NCBI GenBank assembly: GCA_029204225.1 | Contig: CM055098.1 | Location: forward strand, 10,491,246 to 10,555,245 | Direction of reading: 5' to 3' | Length of the DNA: 64,000 nt | Source of the DNA: Diphasiastrum complanatum | Lineage: Eukaryota; Streptophyta; Lycopodiopsida; Lycopodiales; Lycopodiaceae | Shown: positions 29,606 through 40,339 of the stretch, in pieces | Numbering within the stretch: the stretch's first letter is position 1 | Layout: every line of letters starts with the position of its first letter | Made by a program: the position numbers and the translations under genes | Notes under the pieces: generated by a model | Told to the model about the DNA's origin: nothing | Seen by the model: the letters and a program-made list of their open reading frames with translations, nothing else | Database searches by the model: none

Positions 29606-32600
29606 CCACGACCTAAAGTAGTGTCGGTCCCTCAGCACTATGCTGATTTAGTATAGACTCTTTTTTGTGCACCTTTGGTGGATGAGATAGGTGGTGATGT
29701 CTACGGTGAAAGTTATTCGGTTGGTTTTTTCAAGTCCTTTGGGGTGAAAAGGGACTTGTGGACTCCTGCTAACCAATATTGGTCAACCCAAGCTTGGAAT
29801 CTCTGCGTCCATGGATCGCCAAGGAGTGTCGCTCGATAGTATATGTGCGCCACGGGTAGTTGATCTTCAATCTTTTCGGAGGCCAGTGCTTTATTCGGTT
29901 CATGATATATTGGAGGGAGAAAATTGTCCTATTTAGTCAATGCCCATCAAATATTCTAAGTCTCGGGCATAAGTGACGGCCGCACGGACTGTTGGATCAG
30001 GGCAATTGATATAATTTTTGAAAAACTGGATTAGAGCCCTTTTGGCATCTACATCTGTGTTCCATCCGTGCTCTGAAAAAATTCTTAGACAATTGCAGTT
30101 ATGGAGTGTGATTTGGTCCAAGGGAGTGATGCATTCTACCCATTTGGATCATCTCGTGCAGGGGAGAAAATGCGCATTAACCCTTAATTGGCGTGGACTT
30201 GTCACATAGGCCCTGATGGTCGCAGGGTCTCTCTCAAAGAGTTGTTGGTGCCACTCTGGTTGTGCTTGGAGCGCTGGAAGAGCTTTCAGCTCGTTACTCT
30301 TGATTGTTTGGGTGGAAAAAAATATCTGCCAGCTGCCTCGTGAGGACTCGTGGAGATGTTTGGCTAAGAATTCATTTATTTTCTCCTCCACGGACTTTGG
30401 TCGGCAAAAAGCTTAGCCGACAGATATGGATCTTGAGCCTTGAGATGTGGAAGCCTGGTGCTCCCCTCGGCTTTGGCTCGGATCTGTTTCTTGGCTCAGG
30501 TCTTGGACATTGGCATCAACTACATCTGAGCCTTGGTCCTGAACATTTAGTCCCTCTGCCTGTTTTTCCTTGTCCTGACTAGAGCTTGACATGGCAGTGG
30601 CGATGGAATCACCACAGGGGCTGGTTAAGGTTGCTACTCCATGTGCCTTTGGCATGCCTTCAAGGCATTCTTTGCCTGTGCTAACTCCTGTATTTCCCTG
30701 CGTCGATAATTGTCAAACTCGGCTTAGTACTTGGCAAATGTGTCATTGTACACCTGCACTTGCTTGGTGAGAAGATCCACCTCGGCTTTGCTGAGTGGTT
30801 TGTTGGTAGTGTCAGTTGCGCTAGCCAAGCCATCTTTTCGGTTTGCAGTGTCACCATTTCCGCTCCTAACCATAGATTTTATGTTTCCACCACTAAGAGT
30901 TGTGCCTGGAGTGGAGTGAGATGTTGGGTGACCTGCTGCTGGATCTCTTGGGCCTTTAGTTGAGCATCCGTGGTAGACTTTGAGAGGGTCGTGATGTACC
31001 CTTGGAGATCGGCTTCATGCTGCTTGAGTTTTAGCACTTTTGATTCCTTTGCTTGCTCATGTTGTTGGGCAATCAGCAGATCCTACTAGAGTTGGCTGAT
31101 TTCTACCCGCAACTGGGTGTTGCTCATGGCCAACTACAATACTCGGCCATCCAGATTTGCTCTTGTGGCTATCGCCTCTTGGAAAAATGTGCCCAAGATT
31201 TTGTAGGCCCTTGAAAGGTCCGTGAGACCGTGGCCAGTATGGTGGTGCTAGTTGGGGCTTGTTGGGATGGAGCTCGGATGACCTACACTGTGTCATCATT
31301 GTCTTCGATTAGTTTTTCAGGTGATAGCATGTCGTCAGGTGCGGTGGAGTCAGCACGATCAAGCGATGTTGCATATGTAGTCTGCACAAATGAGTCGCCA
31401 GGCAATGGTTTGTCACCCTCGGCAGCCTTCAGAGGTGAAGTGGGAGGTGTGAGAGAAGTGGTTTGGAGAGGTGTAAGAATAGATTGCTCGAATGAGAGGA
31501 TGACAGGGACCTTAGAGAATTGAAGGATGATCTGGAGGATGGATGGAGACGTGGGAGGTGAGGGACCTTGTCAAGGTGGCAAAAGATTGATCAGGTTCAT
31601 CCAAGCAAGGGTGTCAGGAGAGAGCTATGAATCGAGGGGGTTGATCTAAAGGAGTGAGGTAGAAGGGGAGACATGGGGTATGGATGAAGCGATGGTGATG
31701 GAAGCAGTGGAAGATGCATGAACGGAGGTAGAAGATGTCGAAATGGGAGCAAGAGGAGTAGACGTGGTGGTGGTAGCAGAGGGTTGAACGAAAGCAGAAG
31801 CTGTGTTTATGGAAGCAGCAGAAGTGGGTTGTGGCGGTGCAGTGCGTTGTCTAGTGGCAGGAGGGCTAGATGAAGAGGGGGTTGCGCCACACATGTGTTT
31901 GTTGGCCGTTGTGTTAGTAGTTGTTGGTTGGGTGGAGGTGGATGCAATAGCAGGAGGGTACAAGTTAGTGTGTGGAATGGTGACAGAAAGAACGGTGGAG
32001 CGGTTAAACCCGTGAACCTTCTCTTTGAGAAGCGCACAAGCAAAGTTACATAGCAATGGTCCTGCGGCAATGCGGTCACGCATGTTAGGCTTGATGGCGA
32101 TGGAGAGCTCATGGATTAGGAAGGTATGCCAGTCATATGGCACCACCGAGGGGCTCAGGAATTCTATGAATGATTCCACGATTTGGCTTAAGAGCATGGA
32201 CAGTATGCGGTCCTTGCAAAAAGTCGAAACAACTAAAAAGTTGTTCAACAAGTAGGCGGCGGCTTGGATTATGGGATCATTGATAGCTTCTATCAAACAC
32301 ATGTTGTTAATTTTGACTGGGAGCTCAGGAGCAGTCTAGATTACGTAAGGTTTGATGAGATTTTTGGCTTGGCGATGCGAGATGGGGATGATCACCAGAC
32401 ACTACATCGACAGTGACCATGGAGTTAGCATTCACTCGTACCTTGTATGTGGTACCTTGGTATAGGATATGGAAATGCAACTTTGGTGCATCCTAGGTGG
32501 CATAAGCATGAAGAGCTAGGTCCATGTTAATGTCAGAAGAGAAGAGTGCTGGGAAAAAGCCCATTGCTTCGAGAAGGGGGCCAACAGCCTAAAGCCAAGG

Positions 32601-32707
32601 GTTGATCAAGGAGTCAGATGGCAAGGTCCATATCTGGGTGGCAGTAGGTATCTCACAAGGATGACCTTCTTCATGTCAGTATCGTCAGTAGAGGAGGAAG
32701 ACGTCAT
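29606..32707 (-). mobile_element. internal region of a minus-strand, probably non-autonomous LTR element
   Basis: On the minus strand a decayed frame starts at ATG 32707 (MTSSSSTDDTD). It runs through FFPALFSSDINMDLALHAYA (one TAG where Trp is expected), then a 218-residue open stretch (31646-32302) with a hydrophobic/helical first half and a Ser/Thr/Pro-rich second half. A coiled-coil-like block (QLRVEISQL, AQQHEQAKESKVLKLKQHEA) lies near 30960-31130. Further blocks (WHQQLFERDPATIRAYVTSP, 30149-30391; RALIQFFKNYINCPDPTVRAAV, 29933-30121) end at the LTR. No RT or integrase. It resembles in style, not in sequence that I can align, the decayed ORF at 23924. Confidence 0.5.
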
Positions 32708-33059
32708 GTTGTTACATGGATGGTAAGGACTATTATCGATGGAAATGTGAAAAGGCGAAAAGGTGCTCAAAAAGGTGGAAAAGGTGTCAAAAATGGGTAA
32801 AAGGCTTAAAAACTGAGAAAAGGTGAAAATCAAAAAACCGAAAGCGGTAATGGTAGAACTGAGTGTGTAGAGGGTGGATGCAATAGGAGATGAGAGCTTG
32901 TGAGAAGTTTGGTTGCAATGGATGACTTTGAAATTTTGTTGGATTTTTTGACAGAGCCACTGAATGAAGTACCAAATGACTCGAATTTCTCCCTTATATA
33001 GCAAAAATTAGAGTGCATATTAGGAGAAGTGCACTTTTCCTAGCTCAGTTTCAACCAAA

Positions 33060-34064
33060 CTTTTTGTAGGGAATGTACATACCGATGTAACTGGCAGTGC
33101 TTCGGACCCCTACAGGTCCATTTAGCGTTGGGGGCTAAATGGCAAGTTACCCTTGGATAAGGGATACCCTTAGGATTAAGGATAAGTGTCTTAGATTAAA
33201 ATACTAGTGTCCTTGGATAAGGGTAGGTAGGTGTCTATGCCTTGGATGGAGGTATGGAACCTAGAGAGGTATTAGAAAGTAATTGGATGACTATTTTTTT
33301 AAACCTTGGGCCTCAATTTTGAACTATATCACTTTATTGGTCTTGGACCAAAGTATACTTGCACAACTTGGGCAATGGGTCCTAGTAGGAGGGCACCCTC
33401 CTAAAAGGTCCATTGAGTTTCAAGTTCCACGAGAATAGCATTCAAAGAGTCATAATTCATGGAAGATGTTTGATGACCTTCCATAAGCCTATGAAGGCTC
33501 TTGGACTCCTCTAGGCCTCTCTCTTTCTCAGTGGATGTGCATGGAACTCCGTAGTGTATTGGAGGGTACCAATTGCCATCTATATAAGGGGAGTAGGGCA
33601 TCCATTGGGGGGAGGAGATATCCCTTTTGCTTATTTTGCTTATGCTCTATTGTGGCTACTAGTGTGTAGAGTAATTTCTTGTGTGTAGTATGCTGAGGGT
33701 TTGGATCTTGCTTATGGTATGGGACATAAGTAGGGTTTGGATCTTGAGTATGCTATGGATTGTTGTGGTATGCTTGTGATTTATTTATGGTTAGCAAGGG
33801 GGTGCTAGATAGGTCTTGCTTGGAGCTTGGATATAGCTATGGTTGGGTGGTGAATACTTGAGGCCAACTTGTTATCTACCTTTGTGTATAAGAGTAGGGA
33901 CACAGGTGGAGGAGAGATCCTTGGAGGCTTGCAGATCCTTACTTGCAGGTGGAGGCATCCTAGCTTGGAGTTGGGGAAGCATCTTGGAGCTTGCAGGTTG
34001 CTTGGAGGACATTTGGAGGCTCTACCTTGGATTTGGAGGACTTCCTCCCTTCTACTTGTTAAAG
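33060..34064 (+). repeat. putative 5' LTR of a gypsy element (plus strand)
   Basis: The right end is set by a primer-binding-site variant at 34065. The left end is uncertain; TGTAGGGAATG near 33064 is one candidate. The left third contains a run of stem-loops (33111-33222). The right third is full of degenerate TTGGA/CTTGG word repeats. Confidence 0.5.
33111..33222 (+). repeat. run of short stem-loops with a GGAT loop
   Basis: Stem-loops: GGACC-CCTACA-GGTCC, CCATTTAG-CGTTGGGGG-CTAAATGG, then CCCTT-GGAT-AAGGG (33150-33163), CCTTA-GGAT-TAAGG (33168-33181), a weak TTA-GAT-TAA (33191-33199), and CCTT-GGAT-AAGG (33211-33222, extended by a T-G pair). The GGAT loop is kept while the stems change. 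Confidence 0.75.
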
Positions 34065-34076
34065 TGGTATTAGAGC
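34065..34076 (+). promoter_or_regulatory. primer-binding site variant
   Basis: TGGTATTAGAGC differs by one base (C to T) from the tRNA-iMet site. It stands about 1 kb upstream of a gag frame on the same strand. Confidence 0.75.
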
Positions 34077-35049
34077 TAGACAAAGGATGGTAACCTTTCT
34101 AACCTTCTTCAAGTTCTATTAAGATCACCAACTAAATTTTTTTGGGGATTGTAGGAAGTTTGTAGTTGAAGTACCCAATGAATCTAATTCTCTTTAGAAG
34201 AGAGTAGTGATGCTTATAGAATTGTTTAGGGGCTGATTTTTTATCATGTTAGAGAAGTTTTGAAATGGCCTTTGAGTTTTTAAAAGCTCTAAAAAAAGAT
34301 TTGTGGGACGGTTAAAGGAAGTCTTCCTCTACATACACAAACTTTTTTTTGCAAAAAGATTGATTCTAGCTATGTGTTTTGCTCAAAACTAGTGTTTTTT
34401 TTGCATAAATGAAGTGTTTGAAATTTTGATTTTTATTTTGAAGTTTTGTTTTTCAGACCTATAAATCTGAAATTCAGATTTGAAAAGTGAAATTTTCATC
34501 CAAACTTCATTAATTACACCTTTCTATCTCCTAGTTTCATAAAGATGGCAATGTAGGAAGGGAATGGTGGTGTAACTTTGTGCATAAAACAAGTTTTGAA
34601 GTTCTATTTTTTGTCATTATGAAGTTCTGATTTTTAGACCTATAAATCTAAAAATCAGATCTGAAAATTGAAGTTTTCATAAAGCTTCATTAATTTTCCA
34701 TTTCTAGACACTAGTTTCAGAGATTTGGAGATCTAGAATAGTGAGAAATGTGAAAATCTTGGTTTCTTTTGTAATGACAAATGGAAATGGAATTGGATTG
34801 GGATCTTTATGTAAGCATTAGCTTGGATTTAGCTAATTGAAGTTTACAAAAGATTTGGTTTTCATTTTTGTTTTGGATTAAGGCAAAGGTAGCTTGTTGT
34901 TGTTGTTCTCTTAAAGCTTGGATTGAGCTTGCAAATAGTAGGCTTGGATTGAGCTTACAAACAATAAGATTGAATGAGTAGAAGTAAAATGCTTTTTATT
35001 TACATTTGGTGTAAGAATTAAAGCATTTCTATCATTCTAATTTGAGCAC

Positions 35050-36640
35050 TTGTTGTTATATTTGCATAATAGGAAAACACACAAGCAACACCAATGGATC
35101 AAACCAATGATAACCCAACTTTTGATTTATCAAACCCATCCAATGTGGCATAAGCTCTTGAACTTTTATACCAACAAATTCAAGCCACTAATAAACAGCT
35201 TCTTGAAACTAATCAAAAGAACCAAGACTTAGAGTCTAGGTTAGCCAACCAAAAGAAGCATGTAGTTCCACCTATTGTAAAATTGTTTAAGGGGGAGAAG
35301 AAAGATAGGAACTTACAAGTGGTAAGTTCATGGCTTAATGTTTGGAACAAATACTTTGGCATGAACCAATTCCCTAAATGTGAAAAGTTATCCACTATTA
35401 CTATGTTCCTTGAAACAAGAGCCTTAGTATGGTGGGATGACCTAGTTGCAAAAGGCAATCAACCTTGTACATGGGATGATTTTTGCATAGTTTTTAGGGA
35501 ATACTTTCTACCACTATAAGATGACTATGAACACTTTCAAAAGTTGAGTCATATAACAATGAATAAAGGTTTGGAACAGTCTATTCAAGATTTTCATGAG
35601 TACCTGAATCCACTTTATAGTGACATTCCACCTAAGGTACAAATGTTAATGTTTATTGATGGGTTACCAAAACCAAATATGGAAGGTCCCAGTCCCCGTT
35701 TTACTTCAATCTCGAAGATCAAATATGATTATTTTAAAGGAACATCTTCAGATGATGCTGACGGTTATATTTCGCAGTTGGAATCGATTTCTAACTCAAA
35801 TAACGAAGGTACTAATGTTGACAAGCTACGAATCTTCTCTGGTCTTAAAAGAAAGCAAGCGTGCCAAGTTGGACCAGGACATGTAGCTACCTAGTTACTG
35901 CTGAAAGATGCGTTTCTAAACCAATTCAAAAAAATTGGTTATTTATCCAGAGTCCTTGGAAGACTCAACAATGTAAAGAAGAAGAGCAAAGAATCTCTTT
36001 GAGGGTATACACAAAAAGTAAAGAATCCGATTGGAAAACTAACTGGTGTGTACCCTGCCGCGATGCAAGTTGAGTAGTTTTTGGTAGGTTTACCACCAGA
36101 AATTGATTGATACTATAGACAAGGAGATATGACTTCTTTATCAGCAGTAATAGCAAGCGTTGAGAACTACGAGACTTCCAAGTTAGCACACAAAAGAAGT
36201 TCTACCAGACGTACTCGAAAGTCTAAGCATGACTCCATCAGTAGTGAAGATGAATCTAAATCCAAATCCAGTTCAAGTTCTTCTAGTTCCGATTCTAATT
36301 CCAATGACTTGTCAGACACAAAAACTGATGATGCAGATCGAAGGAAGAAACGAAAGTCCAAACGAAAAGAAGATAGCAAAACCATTGAGGACAAGTCTAC
36401 GACATCTAAAGTTAAAAAGCTTTAGAAAAGTAATATGGCTGATCTTAATAAAAAGTTCAATGATTTGAAAGTGCAAACTTCAGAGTTGCAGACAAGAGAC
36501 CGAAAGCTTCTTCTTCAAATTCAAGATTATGGTGTACGAAGTGCGGTACATTTGGACATTCTAAAGAGAGAGATGAGAGAGTGAGGTGCAAGGATGTTTT
36601 GATTGTCAAACGAACATAATCTCCTCCTCCTGATTGAACA
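35050..36640 (+). pseudogene. gypsy gag (chimeric or rearranged), plus strand
   Basis: The start is probably ATG 35094 (MDQTNDNPTFDLSNP). It is interrupted by TAA at about 35149 and TAA near 35517. Retrotransposon-gag blocks are visible (VSSWLNVWNKYF, ARALVWWDDLVAKGNQPCTWDDFCIVFREYFLPL, LEQSIQDFHEYLNPLYSDIP). From about 35710 a new gag-type N-terminus appears (FTSISKIKYDYFKGTSSDDADGYI), so two gag types may be fused here. A Ser-rich/Lys-rich linker is at 36129-36425. A CX2CX4H knuckle (CTKCGTFGH) is near 36537-36563, with the last Cys displaced. No pol follows. Confidence 0.65.
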
Positions 36641-36679
36641 TGCAAAATGGGTCCAAGTCGTTTAACTTAACACAAAACG

Positions 36680-36996
36680 AATCTAATGGCACTAAGAAAG
36701 CACAAGGAGAACTCACATGTTTCATGTGAGTTATTATTTGGGCCTTTTTAGCTTTTTATTGTGCTTGACTTAGGGCCTCTAATGTCATTTTAGAGTTTTA
36801 AGCCCCTAGTCACTTATTCCTAGTTCTACAAGTTCTACAAAACTAATTTGCGTGCTCATTGGGTTGGGCTTATACATGCAGGGAGCCAACACCCTCACAC
36901 TTATTACTCTACATGTACAATGTACTATGGTGGGGCCCACTTGGTAAGGCTTGGCCAATAGTACTTTAGTGGCGAGACCCACTAAGTGCCCAACAG
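36680..36996 (-). repeat. partial LTR (inner end) of the minus-strand gypsy
   Basis: 36809-36940 repeats 38329-38470 with few differences (CCTAGTCACTTATTCCTAGTT, CTCATTGGGTTGG, CTTATTACTCTAC). The inner terminus CCAACA at about 36991-36996 is followed by GTATCCCCAACC, a C-rich tract that is the polypurine tract on the minus strand. A perfect 10-bp hairpin with TTT loop lies at 36710-36732. Confidence 0.6.
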
Positions 36997-37159
36997 TATC
37001 CCCAACCTAAATAAGTGATGGACCCATGGCACTTGCATGTGCTTGTTGTGGAAGAAGGTTGTCGACACGTTTATTGCTGATGATGAAGTGCATTAGAAAA
37101 AGCATGGATAGAGATCGCTTATGTAAAACTTGGCTCTTTATTCGATGATGAGCCTATTT

Positions 37160-38325
37160 TGAACTCTTCAAGAAGTGTTTGGGAAGGTTGGTGGTGAACA
37201 GGTTTTGTGTAACCGACTACCATTGATGGGCATAGCAAGCGGTGTCCCATCCATTGTTTCTAAAGTCACTACCCCTTGTGATAGAATCTTGGCGATGCAA
37301 TAAGGGCCTTCAGCATGTTTCCATTCTTCTTGGAAACAATGGCTATGGGCAATATCCATTCTGTGTGTTCGATTTCATAGATGAAATTGACATCTAGAAA
37401 TTTCTATAACTCTTGCTTGATCAGCTCGATGTAGTTTGGGTTGCAACGGCAGTATCGACTCATTTTTGATATTGCTCTTTCGACCAAAGGTATGGTGTGT
37501 TGAACTACAGATGATGGAATTCCTTTCAATTCTTTGTATGACCACACAAAGTAGTCTTTACTCCATCAATAGTTTCTGCAGGTTGGTGAATTGTGAGGGT
37601 GTGAATTATGCTCCCACATGAACAATTTTGTCTTCTTCATCCGGCTCTATTAGATTCATCGGTTGAGTGCGAGTCGGTCACTCGTAGATTTGTTCTTCTT
37701 TATCCTGATTTGCATCAGGCTCTTGTCGCGCTTTTGAAAACATTATCACCACATCGTCCAAGGTATGACTTTTGAAGTTTTTTGGCACATCATGGGCTAG
37801 TGCCTTACTAGTTTCTTCCTTCAAAAGGTTGATTTTAGCTCGAGTGTGAGTGATAACTTTTGCATTGCTTCCGACATCCTGAAGTTGATGTTGAAACTGA
37901 TGACCCTTGAGCTACAGGCTAAACAACTTTCTTCTTTTCTTGTATATCGTTGATTGTTATTGCTGAGCTCTTTGACATTAGCTTCATGGTTCTGAATGTC
38001 TACGTCCATTGTGGCTATGGACTCTTCTGGTAGGTTGCTCCACTTAATCACCTGATTGTATCTTTGTTTTTGTTGGTTCTTCTTTGGTACAGGTGCTTTT
38101 GGTGGTGGCGTCTTGGAGACTTTAGCACGTGGAGACTTTTGAGGTGGCTGAACTGGTATTCATTGATGTCCATAGCGCGTAGGATCCGTCGTCTGGTGTA
38201 GGATCTGCTCATCTGTCAACTCAACTTCGTTGTCGTAAGATAATGCATGTTGCCAAGGAACTAGATTATCTTCAACAGATTCCGGAATAGGTTCTATTGA
38301 CAACCATGCTACATTTATCATGTTC
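37160..38325 (-). mobile_element. gypsy pol deletion derivative (RT N-terminus fused to integrase C-terminus)
   Basis: On the minus strand, 38325 to about 37650 is a linker. The RT approach (SQFTNLQKLLMEY, GIPSSVVQHTIPLVERA) and the first RT block (NPNYIELIKQEL, TEWILPIAIVSKKNG) follow, ending near 37330. The very next bases enter the integrase C-terminal motif in another frame (EGPYCIAKILSQGVVTLETMDG, PINGSRLHK; 37168-37320). About 700-900 residues of RT, RNase H and integrase are missing at that join. Direct LTR-like repeats lie on both sides. Confidence 0.75.
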
Positions 38326-38328
38326 ACC

Positions 38329-38665
38329 CCTAGTCACTTATTCCTAGTTTTACAAGTTCTACAAAACTAATTTGCATGCTCATTGGGTTGGACTTATACA
38401 AGTAGGAAGCTAGTGCCCTCGCACTTATTACTCTACTTGTACTGTGTATTGTGGCGAGGCCCACTTGATAAGGTCGTAGGGTGTAGCAAGTAGGATGATG
38501 AGCAGCCCTCTTCCTATCAAAAGAGTTAAAACACAAAGATAGGAATCTAACTATGCTTAGTTGCCAATTCAGTTATTTTTCTACACAAAACTAACTCTAC
38601 CCCACCTTAACTCTAATTCAACTAACACTAACCACACATATTCATCTTTATAAGAGGTGAAAGGG

Positions 38666-38752
<87 letters not shown>

Positions 38753-39115
38753 GGAGACACTCATTAGCTATTGCAAGGATCCATATGAGAAGCTTTAATT
38801 GACAAAAACAATGAATATCAAAATGGAAGGAAAATAGCAAACACAAAGAAAGAGTACAAGGCACAAAGCAATAGCACAATGAGGATGCTTGAATCTCCAA
38901 TTTTGTAGAGTTTCATCCTCTCAATTAGCATGTGAAATGGTGTACAAGAGATGCCTTTTTATTCTTGGGGATTGCTTTCTATTGGCTACTTCAATTCTAA
39001 CCCTTCAAAAGAAACACAATCTAATCTATGGTGCACAAAGAAACACGCCATTTGACTTAAATCAAACTTTGGCCTTCTTAATATTATTTTAATTACATGG
39101 CCCAAAGTCTAGTTT
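38329..39115 (-). repeat. LTR pieces flanking the gypsy derivative
   Basis: 38329-38470 repeats 36809-36940. 38495-39115 aligns with 28830-29480, but the order differs from the 29-kb copy: the piece that ends the LTR there precedes the start here. This suggests an end-to-start LTR junction or a rearrangement. The copy includes a long GA run at 38669-38750. Confidence 0.6.
38669..38750. repeat. (GA)n microsatellite inside LTR
   Basis: About 82 bp of pure GA. The homologous LTR at 28985-29040 has only an impure GA/GATA patch, so the run expanded in this copy. Confidence 0.95.
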
Positions 39116-39923
39116 ATTTGAAATACATTATATACAACTACCCATAGAAGCGCATCTGAATTACTCACAACAATAGTAAATGCATATTCATGACCCAAGA
39201 TACATAAATTTTCTTCTCTGTGTGCAGAGAGGACTTCATTACAGTTCTTATCCAAAATGGTACATTGTTTTGAATTCAATAGGGCTCTATAGCCCTGATT
39301 AGTAAGCTTGCTGACTGACAATAAATTCTTTGTCAATTTGGGTACGTACAGTACATTCTTAAGCAAGGTTAATTCACCATTTGGAAGTGTAGAGGCATAT
39401 TGATCATTTGCCTCCAATCTGTAGTGCACTTGAGTCACCAAAGTAAACATACTTCGAATGTGCTTGTCTCAGATCTTCAAATAGGAATTTACATGGTGTC
39501 ATGTGCTGAGAAACATTGGAATCGAGATACTAATCCATGACATTCTAATGGGTTCGTCTTGTACCATCAATGTCTTAATCTCTTCTTTCTAGGAGTTTCT
39601 AACAGATTCAGAGCCTCCTTCCTAGTGCTGCTACATCTTCTTTTTGGCTTCATTGTGCTTGAGAATCCGACAGTCTTTGATGTTGTGATTGGATATTTTG
39701 CGATATCTGCAAAATAGTTTGGTCTTGGTAGGTTGTTGTTGTCGACTATTCTGTGGTTGTTGTGTTGAATCTGGCCACTCCGCCTTGGTCTTCTTATCCT
39801 AAAATAACACCTTGAGATTATGGCAAATTGCTTTCTGATATTATATTGCGATTTCATTGTGTTCCCATTGGAAGGTGCATAGCTTGAGGGAAAGTGCTCG
39901 GGCCTCCTCTTGCCTCCTTTCAT
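39116..39923 (-). pseudogene. copia fragment: zinc knuckle to pre-integrase, minus strand
   Basis: Minus-strand 39450-39109 carries the copia blocks YASTLPNGELTLLKNVLYVP and NLLSVSKLTNQGY between protease and pre-integrase. Upstream (39923-39567), a frame-shifted gag tail includes a damaged knuckle, CRYRKISNHNIKDC, in which the second Cys is Arg. The protease active site itself is not readable. It differs in sequence from copia A, B and C. Confidence 0.7.
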
Positions 39924-40023
39924 TGGTTTTTATTGTGGCATGTTTTTAATTGCTTTATGCTTAGTTTAGCCGAAATTTATATTTTCCATCTCCCTTGGGG
40001 TGTTAGGTAGAAATTAATTAGGC

Positions 40024-40236
40024 ACCTTGCTAGTTGGGAAAGCCTTAGCAAGGTTTAATTTGTTTAAGGAGTTTGCTAATTGGGTAAGTCTTAGCAAAGC
40101 CCTAGTTTAGTTAAATCGCTTGTTAGTTGGATAAGCCTTAACAAGCCTAGTTAGATTGTTTTTTAGTTTTTTGGCATCAGTTGGGAAAGCCTTGATGCTT
40201 TCGTTTCCGAGCACCAGTTGGGAAGCCTTGGTGTTC
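40024..40236 (+). repeat. array of five stem-loops with a conserved loop
   Basis: Unit 1: 40024-40054, stem ACCTTGCTA/TAGCAAGGT, loop GTTGGGAAAGCCT. Unit 2: 40072-40098, stem TTTGCTAA/TTAGCAAA, loop TTGGGTAAGTC. Unit 3: 40118-40146, stem GCTTGTTA/TAACAAGC, loop GTTGGATAAGCCT. Unit 4: 40174-40198, stem GCATCA/TGATGC, loop identical to unit 1. Unit 5: 40209-40236, stem GAGCACCA/TGGTGTTC with one G-T pair, loop GTTGGGAAGCCT. Stems differ between units but stay paired. An additional 8-bp hairpin with another loop is at 40313-40336 (ACTACATC/GATGTAGT). There is no ORF across the array. Confidence 0.9.
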
Positions 40237-40339
40237 TTCCTTTTCTTCATATTCTTACTTTATTTGTAAATTTTATGTAGATCTTAGGAAGTGGACGAAC
40301 CTTCTACGCTATACTACATCCGTAAGTAGATGTAGTCAC

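Noticed and set aside
31646-32302. 218-aa ORF as a host gene
   Set aside because: It continues in decayed frames on both sides, is partly low-complexity, and lies directly inside an LTR element on the same strand.
33401-33601. 66-aa minus-strand ORF
   Set aside because: It lies within the putative LTR, has no motif, and runs opposite to the element.
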